Shown: positions 1 through 8,243 of the stretch, in pieces | Layout: every line of letters starts with the position of its first letter | How positions within the stretch are numbered: position 1 is the stretch's first letter | Origin: an uncultured Alistipes sp. | Lineage (GTDB): Bacteria > Bacteroidota > Bacteroidia > Bacteroidales > Rikenellaceae | Reading direction: 5' to 3' | Assembly: GCA_944320685.1 (NCBI GenBank) | Contig: CALUIK010000001.1 | Coordinates: 496,001 to 560,000, forward strand | DNA length: 64,000 nucleotides | Position numbers and translations under genes: made by a program | The notes under the pieces: generated by a model | Told to the model about the DNA's origin: nothing | What the model saw: only the letters and a program-made list of their open reading frames with translations | Database searches by the model: none

Positions 1-1
1 C

Positions 2-136
2 ATAAAGTCGATAGCCAAACGCGTCGGAGAGAGAGGCGTCGCGCTGCGCTTCTTCCTCTTCGATCTCTTCAACCCGCTGATGCTGGCGGCAGTTCGACTG
101 TCGCTCGTGCGTAAAGTACAGGGAGTATGGAGATAG
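2..136 (+). CDS. C-terminal fragment of an unidentified protein, possibly a glycosyltransferase
   Basis: An open frame enters from the left edge and stops with TAG at 134-136, overlapping the start of the next gene by 10 bases. The 44 visible residues contain a hydrophobic stretch (FFLFDLFNPLMLAAVRL) followed by a basic tail ending VWR. A hydrophobic-then-basic tail of this kind is common at the end of membrane-associated GT2 glycosyltransferases of Bacteroidota, but too little is visible to be sure. The overlap implies translational coupling with the sigma factor. Confidence 0.45.
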   Translation: MKSIAKRVGERGVALRFFLFDLFNPLMLAAVRLSLVRKVQGVWR

Positions 137-690
137 CCGACTACATCGTGGCCGATGACCGCAGGCTTGTGGAGCTCACGCTCGGTGGCGACCACACGGC
201 CTTCGAATATCTCTTCAACCGCTACAGCGACGCAATTCGGCGCCTATTCCTGCAGCGCTCGACATCACCCGAGGATACGGACGACCTGCTTCAGGAGACT
301 TTCATAAAGGTATACGCCAACCTGCACCGCTATTCGCCCGAATACACCTTCGGGCAGTGGGTCTACACCATAGCCAAGAACACCCACATAGACTTCGAAC
401 GCAAGCGGCAGGAGGACATCTCCATCGACGGCAAGTTCTCGGCCCCCGCCTCGAACGCCCCCTCGCCCGAGGAGAGCCTCATCAACACCCAGCAGCGGTC
501 GCAGATCGAACGTTACATCGAGCGGCTGCCGCAACAGTACCGGCGGCTCTTCGTGATGCGTTTCATCGACGGCTTCTCATACGAGGAGATCGCCGAGAAA
601 CTGCACATGCCGATGGGCACGGTCAAGACCCGCATACACCGCGCCCGCGAACGCATGTGCCGCTTCATCGTCGAGGGAGAGAAACCGTAA
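127..690 (+). CDS. ECF-type RNA polymerase sigma factor
   Basis: This 187-residue protein is a sigma-70 family factor of the extracytoplasmic-function group, which directs RNA polymerase to a specific regulon. Region 2 is seen at about residues 20-80, including DDLLQETF (52-59). Region 4 with its helix-turn-helix is at 133-175 (YEEIAEKLHMPMGTVKTR). Region 3 is absent and a polar linker (95-125) joins the two, as is usual for ECF factors. The start overlaps the preceding gene by 10 bases, so the two are probably one transcript. No anti-sigma factor gene follows; the next gene starts 180 bases on and has its own promoter. The regulon cannot be read from the sequence. Confidence 0.93.
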   Translation: MEIADYIVADDRRLVELTLGGDHTAFEYLFNRYSDAIRRLFLQRSTSPEDTDDLLQETFIKVYANLHRYSPEYTFGQWVYTIAKNTHIDFERKRQEDISIDGKFSAPASNAPSPEESLINTQQRSQIERYIERLPQQYRRLFVMRFIDGFSYEEIAEKLHMPMGTVKTRIHRARERMCRFIVEGEKP

Positions 691-810
691 CCGACGGCTG
701 CGTAGAGGCCCCGCCGCCGAAATATCCACAACATAGGAGATGCCGCCCCCGCAAGACGTTCCGTACGGGGCATATCCGTCCCGCCCAAGACATGACCGCC
801 CGAACACCGA

Positions 811-825
811 CGCGAGATTCTCGCG
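811..825. promoter_or_regulatory. 15-bp palindrome upstream of the LTA-synthase operon
   Basis: CGCGAGATTCTCGCG has perfect 7-bp arms around one central base. It ends 9 bp before the -7 element at 835, so it lies in the promoter spacer, a usual place for a repressor site. A similar arrangement, with a different sequence, is seen in front of rlmN. Confidence 0.4.
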
Positions 826-834
826 GAAAACTCT

Positions 835-842
835 TATCTTTG
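835..842 (+). promoter_or_regulatory. Bacteroidota -7 element (TATCTTTG) for the LTA-synthase/ABC operon
   Basis: TATCTTTG matches the TAnnTTTG consensus exactly and lies 27 bases before the ATG at 870. No clear TTG -33 box is visible at the expected distance. Confidence 0.55.
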
Positions 843-869
843 CTCCCAACAAACCAACCGTAACGACAG

Positions 870-2717
870 ATGTTGCGCAAGATACTATTCATAGCGGCCC
901 TGTTCATCGCCACGGTACTGCTGATGGCGCTGCAGAAACCGCTCTTCCTGCTGTGGTACGCGCCCCTTGCGGCCGACGCCACGGCGGCGGAGCTGCTCGC
1001 CGTCTCGTGGCACGGCCTGCTGCTCGACTCCACCACGGCTGGATACCTCTGCGTCGTACCGCTGCTCGTGATGATAGCCACGGTATGGATACCCATCTCG
1101 GAACATACCGTGCGCCGTATCCTCAACGCATATTTCGCCCTGATGTCGGCGGCCGTCGCCATAATCGTCGCCGTCGACCTCGGCCTCTACCGCTACTGGG
1201 GCTTCCGACTTGACGACACCGTCCTCTTCTACCTGCGCACGCCCGAAGAGGCAGCCGCCAGCGTCACATGGCACGACGTATGGCCGCAGATCATAGTGAC
1301 AGCAGCATATACGGCGCTGATGATATTCGTATACCGCCGCATCGCAGCACTCTACACAGCCGACACGCTGCGGCTGTGGCGGCGTATCGGCGCAACCCTC
1401 GTACTGCTCTTCGGCGGCGGCCTGCTCTTCCTTGCCATACGGGGCGGCACGGGCACCTCGCCAGCCAACGTCAGCAAGGTCTACTTCAGCGACCGCATGA
1501 TCCTCAACCACGCCGCCACCAACCCCGTCTTTTCGTTCCTATCGTCGGCCGTACAGTCCGACGACGGACTCTACGACTACGAATACTATGCGGAGGAGGA
1601 GCGCGCCGCGCTGTTCGAACCACTGCGGGGAGATACCGCACCCGGGGGTGAGATACCCGAGTTGCTGACGACGCGGCGGCCCAATGTGGTGCTCATACTG
1701 CTCGAGAGTTTCGGCCGCACCATCACCGACGAAACCGTTGGCGGCGAGCAGGTCACACCGAACCTCAACCGGCTCAAGGGCGAGGGCATATGGTTCGAGA
1801 ACATCTACGCCAACTCGTTCCGCACGGACCGCGGGCAGGTTGCCGTCATGAGCGGCTATCCGGCACAGCCCGTGATGTCGGTCATGAAACTGCCTCACAA
1901 GGCGCAGACGCTGCCCGCCATCGCCCGCTCGCTGCAGCGCGAGGGCTACGCCACGTCGTTCACCTACGGCGGCGACGCCGACTTCACCAATACGGTATCG
2001 TATCTCTACGGCACGGGCGTCGAACGCATAACCGACCAGCGGGACATGCGCTTCGACGTGGCGCCCGCACAGTGGGGCTATGCCGATGACGTGGTCTGCC
2101 CGCTCTTCGCCCGCGAGGTGGAGCAGCTGGCCGCCGGCAACAGGCCCTTTTTCGCCACACTGCTCACGCTCAGCTCGCACGAGCCATTCGACGTACCCTA
2201 CCACCGCCTCGAAAACAAGATCCTGAACGCCGCATCCTTCACCGACGAGTGTGTGGCGCGCATGATCGACACGTGGCGCGGCACGCCCATATGGGACAAC
2301 CTGCTCGTGATACTCGTCGCCGACCACGGCATCGGGTACCCCGAGGGTCTGGATGCGGGATCGGTGGCACGACAACGCATACCTATGCTGTGGCTGGGCG
2401 GTGCCGTACGCCAGCCCTCCGTTGTCGAGACCTACGCCTCGCAGAGCGATCTGGTCGCTACGCTCCTCTCGCAGATGGGCATCGGCCGCGACGGCTTCAC
2501 CTTCAGCCGCGACATATTCGACCCCGCGCGGCCCCACTTCGGTTTCTGGACCTTCAACAACGGCTTCGGCATGATCTCCGGATGCGGTCACGTCATATAC
2601 GACTGTACGGGAGACCGGATCGTTGAGAGCGCGGGCGACAGCGCCTGCGTCGACGGATTCGTCCGCGACGGCAAAGCCTTGCTGCAGACCATACACAAAG
2701 ACATACGAGAGAGATGA
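870..2717 (+). CDS. LTA synthase-like phosphoglycerol/sulfatase-family membrane protein
   Basis: A 615-residue protein with about five membrane segments in the first 190 residues and an extracytoplasmic alkaline-phosphatase/sulfatase-fold domain from about 268. Family metal-site motifs are visible: NVVLILLESFGRT (272-284), a candidate nucleophile Thr at about 319 (SFRTDRG), and VADHGIGYPEG near 477. Gram-positive members polymerise glycerol phosphate. Bacteroidota make no lipoteichoic acid, so here it more likely transfers a phospho-alcohol group to an envelope lipid or glycan; this is inference. The next gene overlaps it by 4 bases (ATGA), tying it to the metal-importer genes. Confidence 0.88.
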   Translation: MLRKILFIAALFIATVLLMALQKPLFLLWYAPLAADATAAELLAVSWHGLLLDSTTAGYLCVVPLLVMIATVWIPISEHTVRRILNAYFALMSAAVAIIVAVDLGLYRYWGFRLDDTVLFYLRTPEEAAASVTWHDVWPQIIVTAAYTALMIFVYRRIAALYTADTLRLWRRIGATLVLLFGGGLLFLAIRGGTGTSPANVSKVYFSDRMILNHAATNPVFSFLSSAVQSDDGLYDYEYYAEEERAALFEPLRGDTAPGGEIPELLTTRRPNVVLILLESFGRTITDETVGGEQVTPNLNRLKGEGIWFENIYANSFRTDRGQVAVMSGYPAQPVMSVMKLPHKAQTLPAIARSLQREGYATSFTYGGDADFTNTVSYLYGTGVERITDQRDMRFDVAPAQWGYADDVVCPLFAREVEQLAAGNRPFFATLLTLSSHEPFDVPYHRLENKILNAASFTDECVARMIDTWRGTPIWDNLLVILVADHGIGYPEGLDAGSVARQRIPMLWLGGAVRQPSVVETYASQSDLVATLLSQMGIGRDGFTFSRDIFDPARPHFGFWTFNNGFGMISGCGHVIYDCTGDRIVESAGDSACVDGFVRDGKALLQTIHKDIRER

Positions 2718-3850
2718 GACACGCGATATACCTGATTCTGGGACTCCTGCTCTCGGCCTGCGCACACGACGGCGGGAGGGGCCTCGAAGCCTTCACCGAG
2801 AGCGCCTACGCGCCCCGCTACGCCGACGGTTTCTCCATCATGCGCCTGCCGCAGGGCGATGCGACGTTGCTCGAGGTACGCTCGCCGTGGCAGGGTTCGG
2901 GCAACGCGCAGCGGCGGCTCGTGATCGACCGCGGCGGACATGCCGGAACGGACGGGCAGCCGGACGTACAGCGCATCGAAGGCCCTGCCCGACGCATCGT
3001 CTGCATGTCGTCGACACACGTGGCGATGCTCGGCGCCATAGGCTGCAGCGACCGCATAGTGGGGGTATCGGGCCTCGACTTCATATCGGACCCTTACGTC
3101 ACGGCCAACCGCGACGCCATCGCCGACGTGGGCTACGAGCCCGACGTCGACTACGAGCGTATCGTAGCCCTCGACCCCGACATAGTATTGCTCTACGGCG
3201 TGACGGGCCCCAGCGGCATGGAGTCGAAACTGCGCGAGTTGGGCATACCCTACGCCTATATAGGCGAGTACGTCGAGGCGTCGCCCTTGGGCAAGGCCGA
3301 GTGGATGGTCGCCGTGGGCGAAATCGCGGGGTGCCGCGACAAGGCCGTGCGGGCGTTCGGGGAGCTGCCTCCGCGCTACGACTCCCTGTGCCGTGCCGCA
3401 GCGGCGATGCCCGACCGGCCGCGCGTGATGATAAACGCTCCCTACGGCGACAGTTGGTTCATGCCTTCTGCATCGAGCTACATGGCACGTCTGATAATGG
3501 ATGCGGGCGGCGACTACATATACCACAACGATACGGGAGACAAGTCGGAGCCCGTCGATACCGAACAGGCATACCTCATGGCGTCGCAGGCCGACTGCTG
3601 GATAAACGTGGGGCAGATATCGACATTGGCGGAGCTGCGCAGCCGCCATCCCAAATTCGCCGACGTGGGGTGCGTGCGCCGCGGACGCATCTTCAACTGT
3701 AACCGCCGCATGACGCCGGCGGGCGGCAACGACTTCTGGGAGTCGAGCGTCGTGCGGCCCGACGTGGTGCTGCACGACCTGATAGGGGTGTTCCATCCCG
3801 ACGCCGGCATTCAGGACGAGGACCTCTACTACTACAAACGCATAGAATAG
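2714..3850 (+). CDS. Lipoprotein substrate-binding component of a metal-chelate ABC importer (BtuF/FecB type)
   Basis: A 378-residue lipoprotein with signal and lipobox LLSAC (Cys16). From about residue 90 it shows the type III periplasmic binding fold of iron-siderophore, haem and cobalamin importers: PARRIVCMSSTHVAMLGAIG followed by D-R-I-V-G-V-S-G, and the later ALDPDIVLLYG segment. The approximately 70 residues between Cys16 and the fold are an extra N-terminal part common in Bacteroidota. It overlaps the preceding gene by 4 bases and is followed 10 bases later by the permease. The ligand cannot be told from sequence; siderophore, haem or corrinoid are all possible. Confidence 0.88.
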   Translation: MRHAIYLILGLLLSACAHDGGRGLEAFTESAYAPRYADGFSIMRLPQGDATLLEVRSPWQGSGNAQRRLVIDRGGHAGTDGQPDVQRIEGPARRIVCMSSTHVAMLGAIGCSDRIVGVSGLDFISDPYVTANRDAIADVGYEPDVDYERIVALDPDIVLLYGVTGPSGMESKLRELGIPYAYIGEYVEASPLGKAEWMVAVGEIAGCRDKAVRAFGELPPRYDSLCRAAAAMPDRPRVMINAPYGDSWFMPSASSYMARLIMDAGGDYIYHNDTGDKSEPVDTEQAYLMASQADCWINVGQISTLAELRSRHPKFADVGCVRRGRIFNCNRRMTPAGGNDFWESSVVRPDVVLHDLIGVFHPDAGIQDEDLYYYKRIE

Positions 3851-3860
3851 GAACCGACAC

Positions 3861-4865
3861 ATGAAATCGCGCACGACGATACTCTTCATAGCCTTCACGG
3901 CCGCCGTTACGGCGCTTTTCGCAGCCGACGTGGCCGTAGGGTCGGTATCGATACCTCTCGGCGAAGTGTGGGCCGCCATCACGGGAGCAGAGTGCGACCC
4001 CGCCACGGCCAAAATCGTACGCGAGATACGCCTCATGAAGGCCGTCGCCGCCCTCATAGCCGGCTCGGCCCTCGCCGTGAGCGGACTGCAGATGCAGACA
4101 CTCTTCCGCAATCCCCTCGCGGGGCCCTACGTACTGGGCGTAAGCTCGGGCGCAAGCCTCGGCGTGGCACTTTTCATCCTCGGCGCCCCTGTGCTCGGGT
4201 TCGCGGGGAACGCATGGCTCGCGTCGCTCGGCATAGCGGGCGCGGCATGGATCGGCGCCGCCGCGACCCTCGCTGCCGTCGCCGCCGTCAGTACCCGCAT
4301 CAAGGACATAATGGTGATTCTCATTCTCGGCATGATGATCAGTTCGGGCGTGAGCGCCATAGTGCAGATACTGCAGTACCTCAGCGCCGAGGAGGCGCTC
4401 AAAAGCTTCGTCGTCTGGACGATGGGGTCGCTCGGCGACGTCACCTCCGCGCAGCTCGCGCTGCTGCTGCCCGCCGTCGCGGCAGGCGCCGCCCTCGGCA
4501 TAGCCGCCATCAAGCCGCTCAACATGCTGCTTTTGGGCGAGAGCTACGCCCGATCGATGGGGCTCGACCTGCGCCGCGCACGAATGACGATACTGCTCTC
4601 GACGACACTGCTCGCAGGCTCCGTCACCGCCTTCTGCGGCCCGATAGGGTTTATCGGCCTTGCCATGCCCCACGTGGCGCGCACCATATTCCGCAATGCC
4701 GACCACCGCACGCTCATGCCCGCCACCGCCCTCACGGGGGCTGCGTCGCTGCTGCTGTGCGACATGACAGCCAAGCTGCTGGCCCTGCCCGTGAACTCGA
4801 TAACCGCACTGCTCGGCATACCCATAGTGGTATGGGTAGTGGTGCGCAACCGCAACATAGCATAA
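3861..4865 (+). CDS. FecCD-family ABC transporter permease
   Basis: A 334-residue polytopic membrane protein of the FecCD/BtuC family. Visible hallmarks are the early LMKAVAALIAGSALAVSGLQMQ (split here by position 55-76) where the family has R-hydrophobic-AGxxLxxSGxxxQ, the RNPLAGPYVLGVSSGASLG region, and FCGPIGFIGLAMPHVAR near 260-276, a family signature for the ATPase-coupling region. About nine to ten hydrophobic segments are present, as expected for a homodimeric permease. It sits between the binding protein and the ATPase, so the importer is complete. Confidence 0.94.
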   Translation: MKSRTTILFIAFTAAVTALFAADVAVGSVSIPLGEVWAAITGAECDPATAKIVREIRLMKAVAALIAGSALAVSGLQMQTLFRNPLAGPYVLGVSSGASLGVALFILGAPVLGFAGNAWLASLGIAGAAWIGAAATLAAVAAVSTRIKDIMVILILGMMISSGVSAIVQILQYLSAEEALKSFVVWTMGSLGDVTSAQLALLLPAVAAGAALGIAAIKPLNMLLLGESYARSMGLDLRRARMTILLSTTLLAGSVTAFCGPIGFIGLAMPHVARTIFRNADHRTLMPATALTGAASLLLCDMTAKLLALPVNSITALLGIPIVVWVVVRNRNIA

Positions 4866-4874
4866 CGCCGCAAT

Positions 4875-5633
4875 ATGATACGCCTCGAGAACCTCACTAT
4901 AGGCTACGGAAGCCGCATCCTCGTCGAGAAGGCCGACGCCGTCATACGGCGCGGCACCCTCACGGCGCTGCTGGGACGCAACGGCACCGGCAAGAGCACG
5001 CTGCTGCGCGCCATCGCCGGCATGGAACGCATCATGGCGGGAGATATCCTCATCGGGGAGACGCCCGTCGGGGAGTATACCCCGGCACGCATGGCCCTGA
5101 CCGTAGCGACAGTCACGACGGAGCGCATACGTATTGCCGACCTGCGGTGCCGCGACGTGGTGGCGCTCGGCCGCGCACCATATACGAACTGGATAGGCCG
5201 CATGCAGGCCGCCGACGCCGACATCGTCACCGAAGCGCTCGCGACGGTAGGCATGGCCGGCTACGCCGACCGCACCATGGACCGAATGTCGGACGGCGAG
5301 TGCCAGCGCATCATGATAGCGCGCGCGCTGGCGCAACAGACCCCCGTAATCCTGCTCGACGAACCAACGGCGTTCCTCGACATGCCCAACCGCTACGAAC
5401 TCTGCACGCTTCTGGCTCGGTTGGCACACGACGGGAACAAGTGTATACTCTTCTCGACGCATGAGCTCGACATAGCCCTCAACATGTGCGATGACATAGC
5501 CCTCATAGCACCGCCGCGGCTCTTCCTTCAGGATGCCGGCGCCATGGTGCGCAGCGGCCACATCGAAAAGCTCTTCGCTGCCGAAAGCGTCGCCTTCGAC
5601 CCCGTCACACGCAGCGTAGTGGTAAAACGATAG
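4875..5633 (+). CDS. ABC transporter ATP-binding protein (FecE/BtuD type)
   Basis: A 252-residue ATPase that would power the FecCD-type permease. The Walker A motif GRNGTGKST is at 34-42, the ABC signature appears as MSDGECQR (SDGEC in place of LSGGQ), Walker B is VILLDEPTAFLD, and the switch histidine is in FSTHE. The extra C-terminal 40 residues are typical of this subfamily. It starts 9 bases after the permease stop and ends the operon. The altered signature motif is seen in other iron-chelate ATPases and does not imply loss of activity. Confidence 0.93.
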   Translation: MIRLENLTIGYGSRILVEKADAVIRRGTLTALLGRNGTGKSTLLRAIAGMERIMAGDILIGETPVGEYTPARMALTVATVTTERIRIADLRCRDVVALGRAPYTNWIGRMQAADADIVTEALATVGMAGYADRTMDRMSDGECQRIMIARALAQQTPVILLDEPTAFLDMPNRYELCTLLARLAHDGNKCILFSTHELDIALNMCDDIALIAPPRLFLQDAGAMVRSGHIEKLFAAESVAFDPVTRSVVVKR

Positions 5634-5904
5634 GCGCCGCCCACAGCGCCTTATACGAAAAGACTTGCCTTCGGGGAGGGGAGGGGGGAGCCATGCGGCA
5701 GATACGCCCCGCAGTACAACCTCCGCACCGCCAAAACCATTTACGGAGGAATATTTGTGCCGTACGGTTTTGCCTTCAGGCATATTTTTTATATCTTGCC
5801 GTCAGCTGCCGGCCATACAGGCCACCTGCAACCCGTACAACTGCGAAAAGCACTACGCACGGACGACCGCATAAAATCATGGAACCAAACCCAACCTCAT
5901 ACGC

Positions 5905-7437
5905 ATGAACCGCACGCTCAAACTTATCCTTATCTCGGGTCTGGCCGCCTTGGGCGCCGCCTGCACCCGCGGCACCAAGCCCCGTGTCGCCATCGTCGGC
6001 ATAGGCATAGAATGCAGCACCTTCTCTCCGGCACGGACCACGCTCGACATGTTCCGCCCCATATACGGAGACGACATCCTGAAATCGTACCCCTTCTTCC
6101 GCGAGGACACCGCCCTGCTCAACCGCGCCGAATGGCGCCCCGCCATGCTGGCATGGGCCACGCCCGGGGGCATGGTCACCCGCGAATGCTATGACACGCT
6201 TGTCGATCGATCGCTGCGCGCCCTGAAGGAACAGCTGCCCGTCGACGGACTCTTTTTCGACATACACGGGGCGATGAGCGTCGAGGGGCTGGACGACCCC
6301 GAGGGGGACTATATAACCAAGGTACGCGAAATGGTCGGCGACAACGTCCTCATCTCCACGTCGATGGATCCACATGGCTGCGTGTCGCACCGTCTGGCCG
6401 AGAACACCGACCTGATCACGGCCTACCGTATGGCTCCGCATACCGACCGCTACGTCTCGCGCAAGCGCGCCATAGTAAACCTGCTCGACCGTCTGGAGAG
6501 CGGCAAGGGCAAGCCAGCCTACAAGGCATGGGTCAAGGTACCCATCCTGCTGCCCGGTGAGAAGACCTCGACCCGCGTCGAGCCCGGCAAGTCGCTGTAT
6601 GCCGCAATCGAACCCATAGAGGCACAGGAGGGTGTCATCGATGCCGCCATATGGATGTCATATCCGTGGGCCGACGAGCCCCGCAACCATGGCGTCGTCA
6701 TGGTTACGGGGGACGACAAGGCGCAGGTGGAGGCCGGTGCCAAATCGCTCGCCGAGCGCTTCTGGTCGGTGCGGAACGACTTCGAGTTCGTCGCCCCCAC
6801 CGCCTCGCTCGACGAGGTGCTCGAACACGCCCTCAGGAGCAAGGTGAAGCCCTACTTCATATCAGACATGGGCGACAACCCTACCGCGGGCGGCGCGGGT
6901 GATGTCACATGGACCTTGAACGAACTGCTCAAACGCAAGGAGTTCCGCAAGGCGTCGGGCAAACGCCTCATATACGCATCTATCCCGGGCCCCGAGGTCG
7001 TGGCCGCGGCCAAAGAGGCCGGCGTCGGCGGCAACGTGGACGCCTTGGCCGGCGCCATGACCGACAACCGCTACTGCGGCCCCGTACGTATCCAAGGCCG
7101 TGTGGAGAAGATACTCGAGAACGGGAGCAACGACTGGGTGGTAATACGTGTAGGGTCGATGCAGGTCATAGTAACCGAATCGCGCCAGCCGTTCCATTAC
7201 GAACGGGACTTCGATCGTCTGGATCTCAAGCCCCGCGAGGCGGACATAATAGTGGTCAAACTCGGCTATCTGACCGAGGAACTGTATGAGATGCAGGCGG
7301 ACTGGATGATGGCACATACCCGCGGCGGCGTGGATCAGGAGCTGACGCAGTTGCCCTACAAACGCCTCGAACGGCCTATATTCCCCCTCGATCCCGATAT
7401 GCCAGACCCCGCACTGGATGTCGTTTTCATAGAATAG
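5905..7437 (+). CDS. M81-family (MlrC-like) metallopeptidase lipoprotein
   Basis: A 510-residue protein with a lipoprotein signal (SGLAALGAAC, Cys20). It is related to MlrC, the enzyme that finishes microcystin breakdown, and to the DUF1485/MlrC C-terminal family. Visible family features are GIGIECSTFSPART near residue 33, FDIHGAMS near 118, MDPHG near 154, and the C-terminal SDMGDNPTAGGAGD near 320. Histidines and acidic residues in these blocks bind metal in the family. The natural substrate in gut bacteria is unknown, possibly small peptides. It has a 271-base upstream gap with no convincing promoter and converges on upp. Confidence 0.85.
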   Translation: MNRTLKLILISGLAALGAACTRGTKPRVAIVGIGIECSTFSPARTTLDMFRPIYGDDILKSYPFFREDTALLNRAEWRPAMLAWATPGGMVTRECYDTLVDRSLRALKEQLPVDGLFFDIHGAMSVEGLDDPEGDYITKVREMVGDNVLISTSMDPHGCVSHRLAENTDLITAYRMAPHTDRYVSRKRAIVNLLDRLESGKGKPAYKAWVKVPILLPGEKTSTRVEPGKSLYAAIEPIEAQEGVIDAAIWMSYPWADEPRNHGVVMVTGDDKAQVEAGAKSLAERFWSVRNDFEFVAPTASLDEVLEHALRSKVKPYFISDMGDNPTAGGAGDVTWTLNELLKRKEFRKASGKRLIYASIPGPEVVAAAKEAGVGGNVDALAGAMTDNRYCGPVRIQGRVEKILENGSNDWVVIRVGSMQVIVTESRQPFHYERDFDRLDLKPREADIIVVKLGYLTEELYEMQADWMMAHTRGGVDQELTQLPYKRLERPIFPLDPDMPDPALDVVFIE

Positions 7438-7493
7438 TCACGCAGGAAAGAACTTCCCGCAATGCCGCCCGACGAATAGGCCGCAACCCACAA

Positions 7494-7530
7494 TTGGGCG
7501 AAACGGCCCAACGGGGCGAACAATGCCCCG
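7494..7530. terminator. Two tandem hairpins between convergent genes
   Basis: TTGGGC (7494-7499) pairs with GCCCAA (7506-7511), directly followed by CGGGGC (7512-7517) pairing with GCCCCG (7525-7530). They lie between the M81 gene and upp, which converge. No T-run follows either hairpin, so termination is plausible but not certain. Confidence 0.4.
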
Positions 7531-7538
7531 CCGGAATG

Positions 7539-8195
7539 TCACCCCAGTTTCTCGCCGAAAGCCAGATCGCCGGCATCGCCTATGCCCGGCACTATATAGG
7601 CGCGTGACGTGAGCTCGGCATCCACGGCGCCGACCCACAGAGTGGTCTCTTTCGACGGCAGGTGCTTCACGGCATAGTCGATACCCTGCTCGCTCGCTAT
7701 GACCGAGGCTATGTGCGTATGCGCCGGCCGGCCGCCCTTCTCGCAGAGCGCCTCGTACGCCAGCACCAGCGACGTCCCCGTCGCCAGCATAGGGTCGACC
7801 AGCAGCATCGTCCTGCCTTCAAGGCTGCAGCACGATATGTACTCCACCTTCACCGTGAACTTGCCGTCCTTGCTGCTCTTGCGGTAGGCCGAAACAAAAG
7901 CATTCTGCGCGTCGTCGTAGTAGTTCAGGAATCCATGATGCAGGGGCAGACCCGCACGCAGGATCGTGGCCACAACAACCTGATCGCTTATCATCTCGAC
8001 GGGAGCCTCGCCCAGCGGCGTCTCGACGATCTGCGTCCTGTAATCGAGCGTCTTCGATATCTCGTAGCCCATGATCTCGCCGATACGCTCTATATTGCGG
8101 CGAAACCGCATCGAGTCCTTCTGTATCGACTTGTCGCGTATCTGCGCGATGAATTTGTTGAGAATCGAGTTCTCCTTGTTCAGAATGTGAATCAT
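7539..8195 (-). CDS. upp: Uracil phosphoribosyltransferase
   Basis: A 218-residue enzyme that makes UMP from uracil and PRPP in pyrimidine salvage. The PRPP-binding motif is seen as MLLVDPMLATGTS, and the family uracil-binding end YIVPGIGDAGDLAFG is close to the C-terminus. The family's typical ILRAGLPLHHG block near 80 is present. Length is normal for the family. It lies 48 bases downstream of hflX on the same strand, so co-transcription is likely. Confidence 0.95.
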   Translation of the reverse strand: MIHILNKENSILNKFIAQIRDKSIQKDSMRFRRNIERIGEIMGYEISKTLDYRTQIVETPLGEAPVEMISDQVVVATILRAGLPLHHGFLNYYDDAQNAFVSAYRKSSKDGKFTVKVEYISCCSLEGRTMLLVDPMLATGTSLVLAYEALCEKGGRPAHTHIASVIASEQGIDYAVKHLPSKETTLWVGAVDAELTSRAYIVPGIGDAGDLAFGEKLG

Positions 8196-8243
8196 ACCCT
8201 GCTCATGTTAGGTTTTATGGAGCCGCAGCCCGCACACACTGTA

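Noticed and set aside
2588..5783. Long minus-strand frames opposite the ABC importer operon
   Set aside because: They mirror the importer genes, have no family motifs and highly skewed composition.
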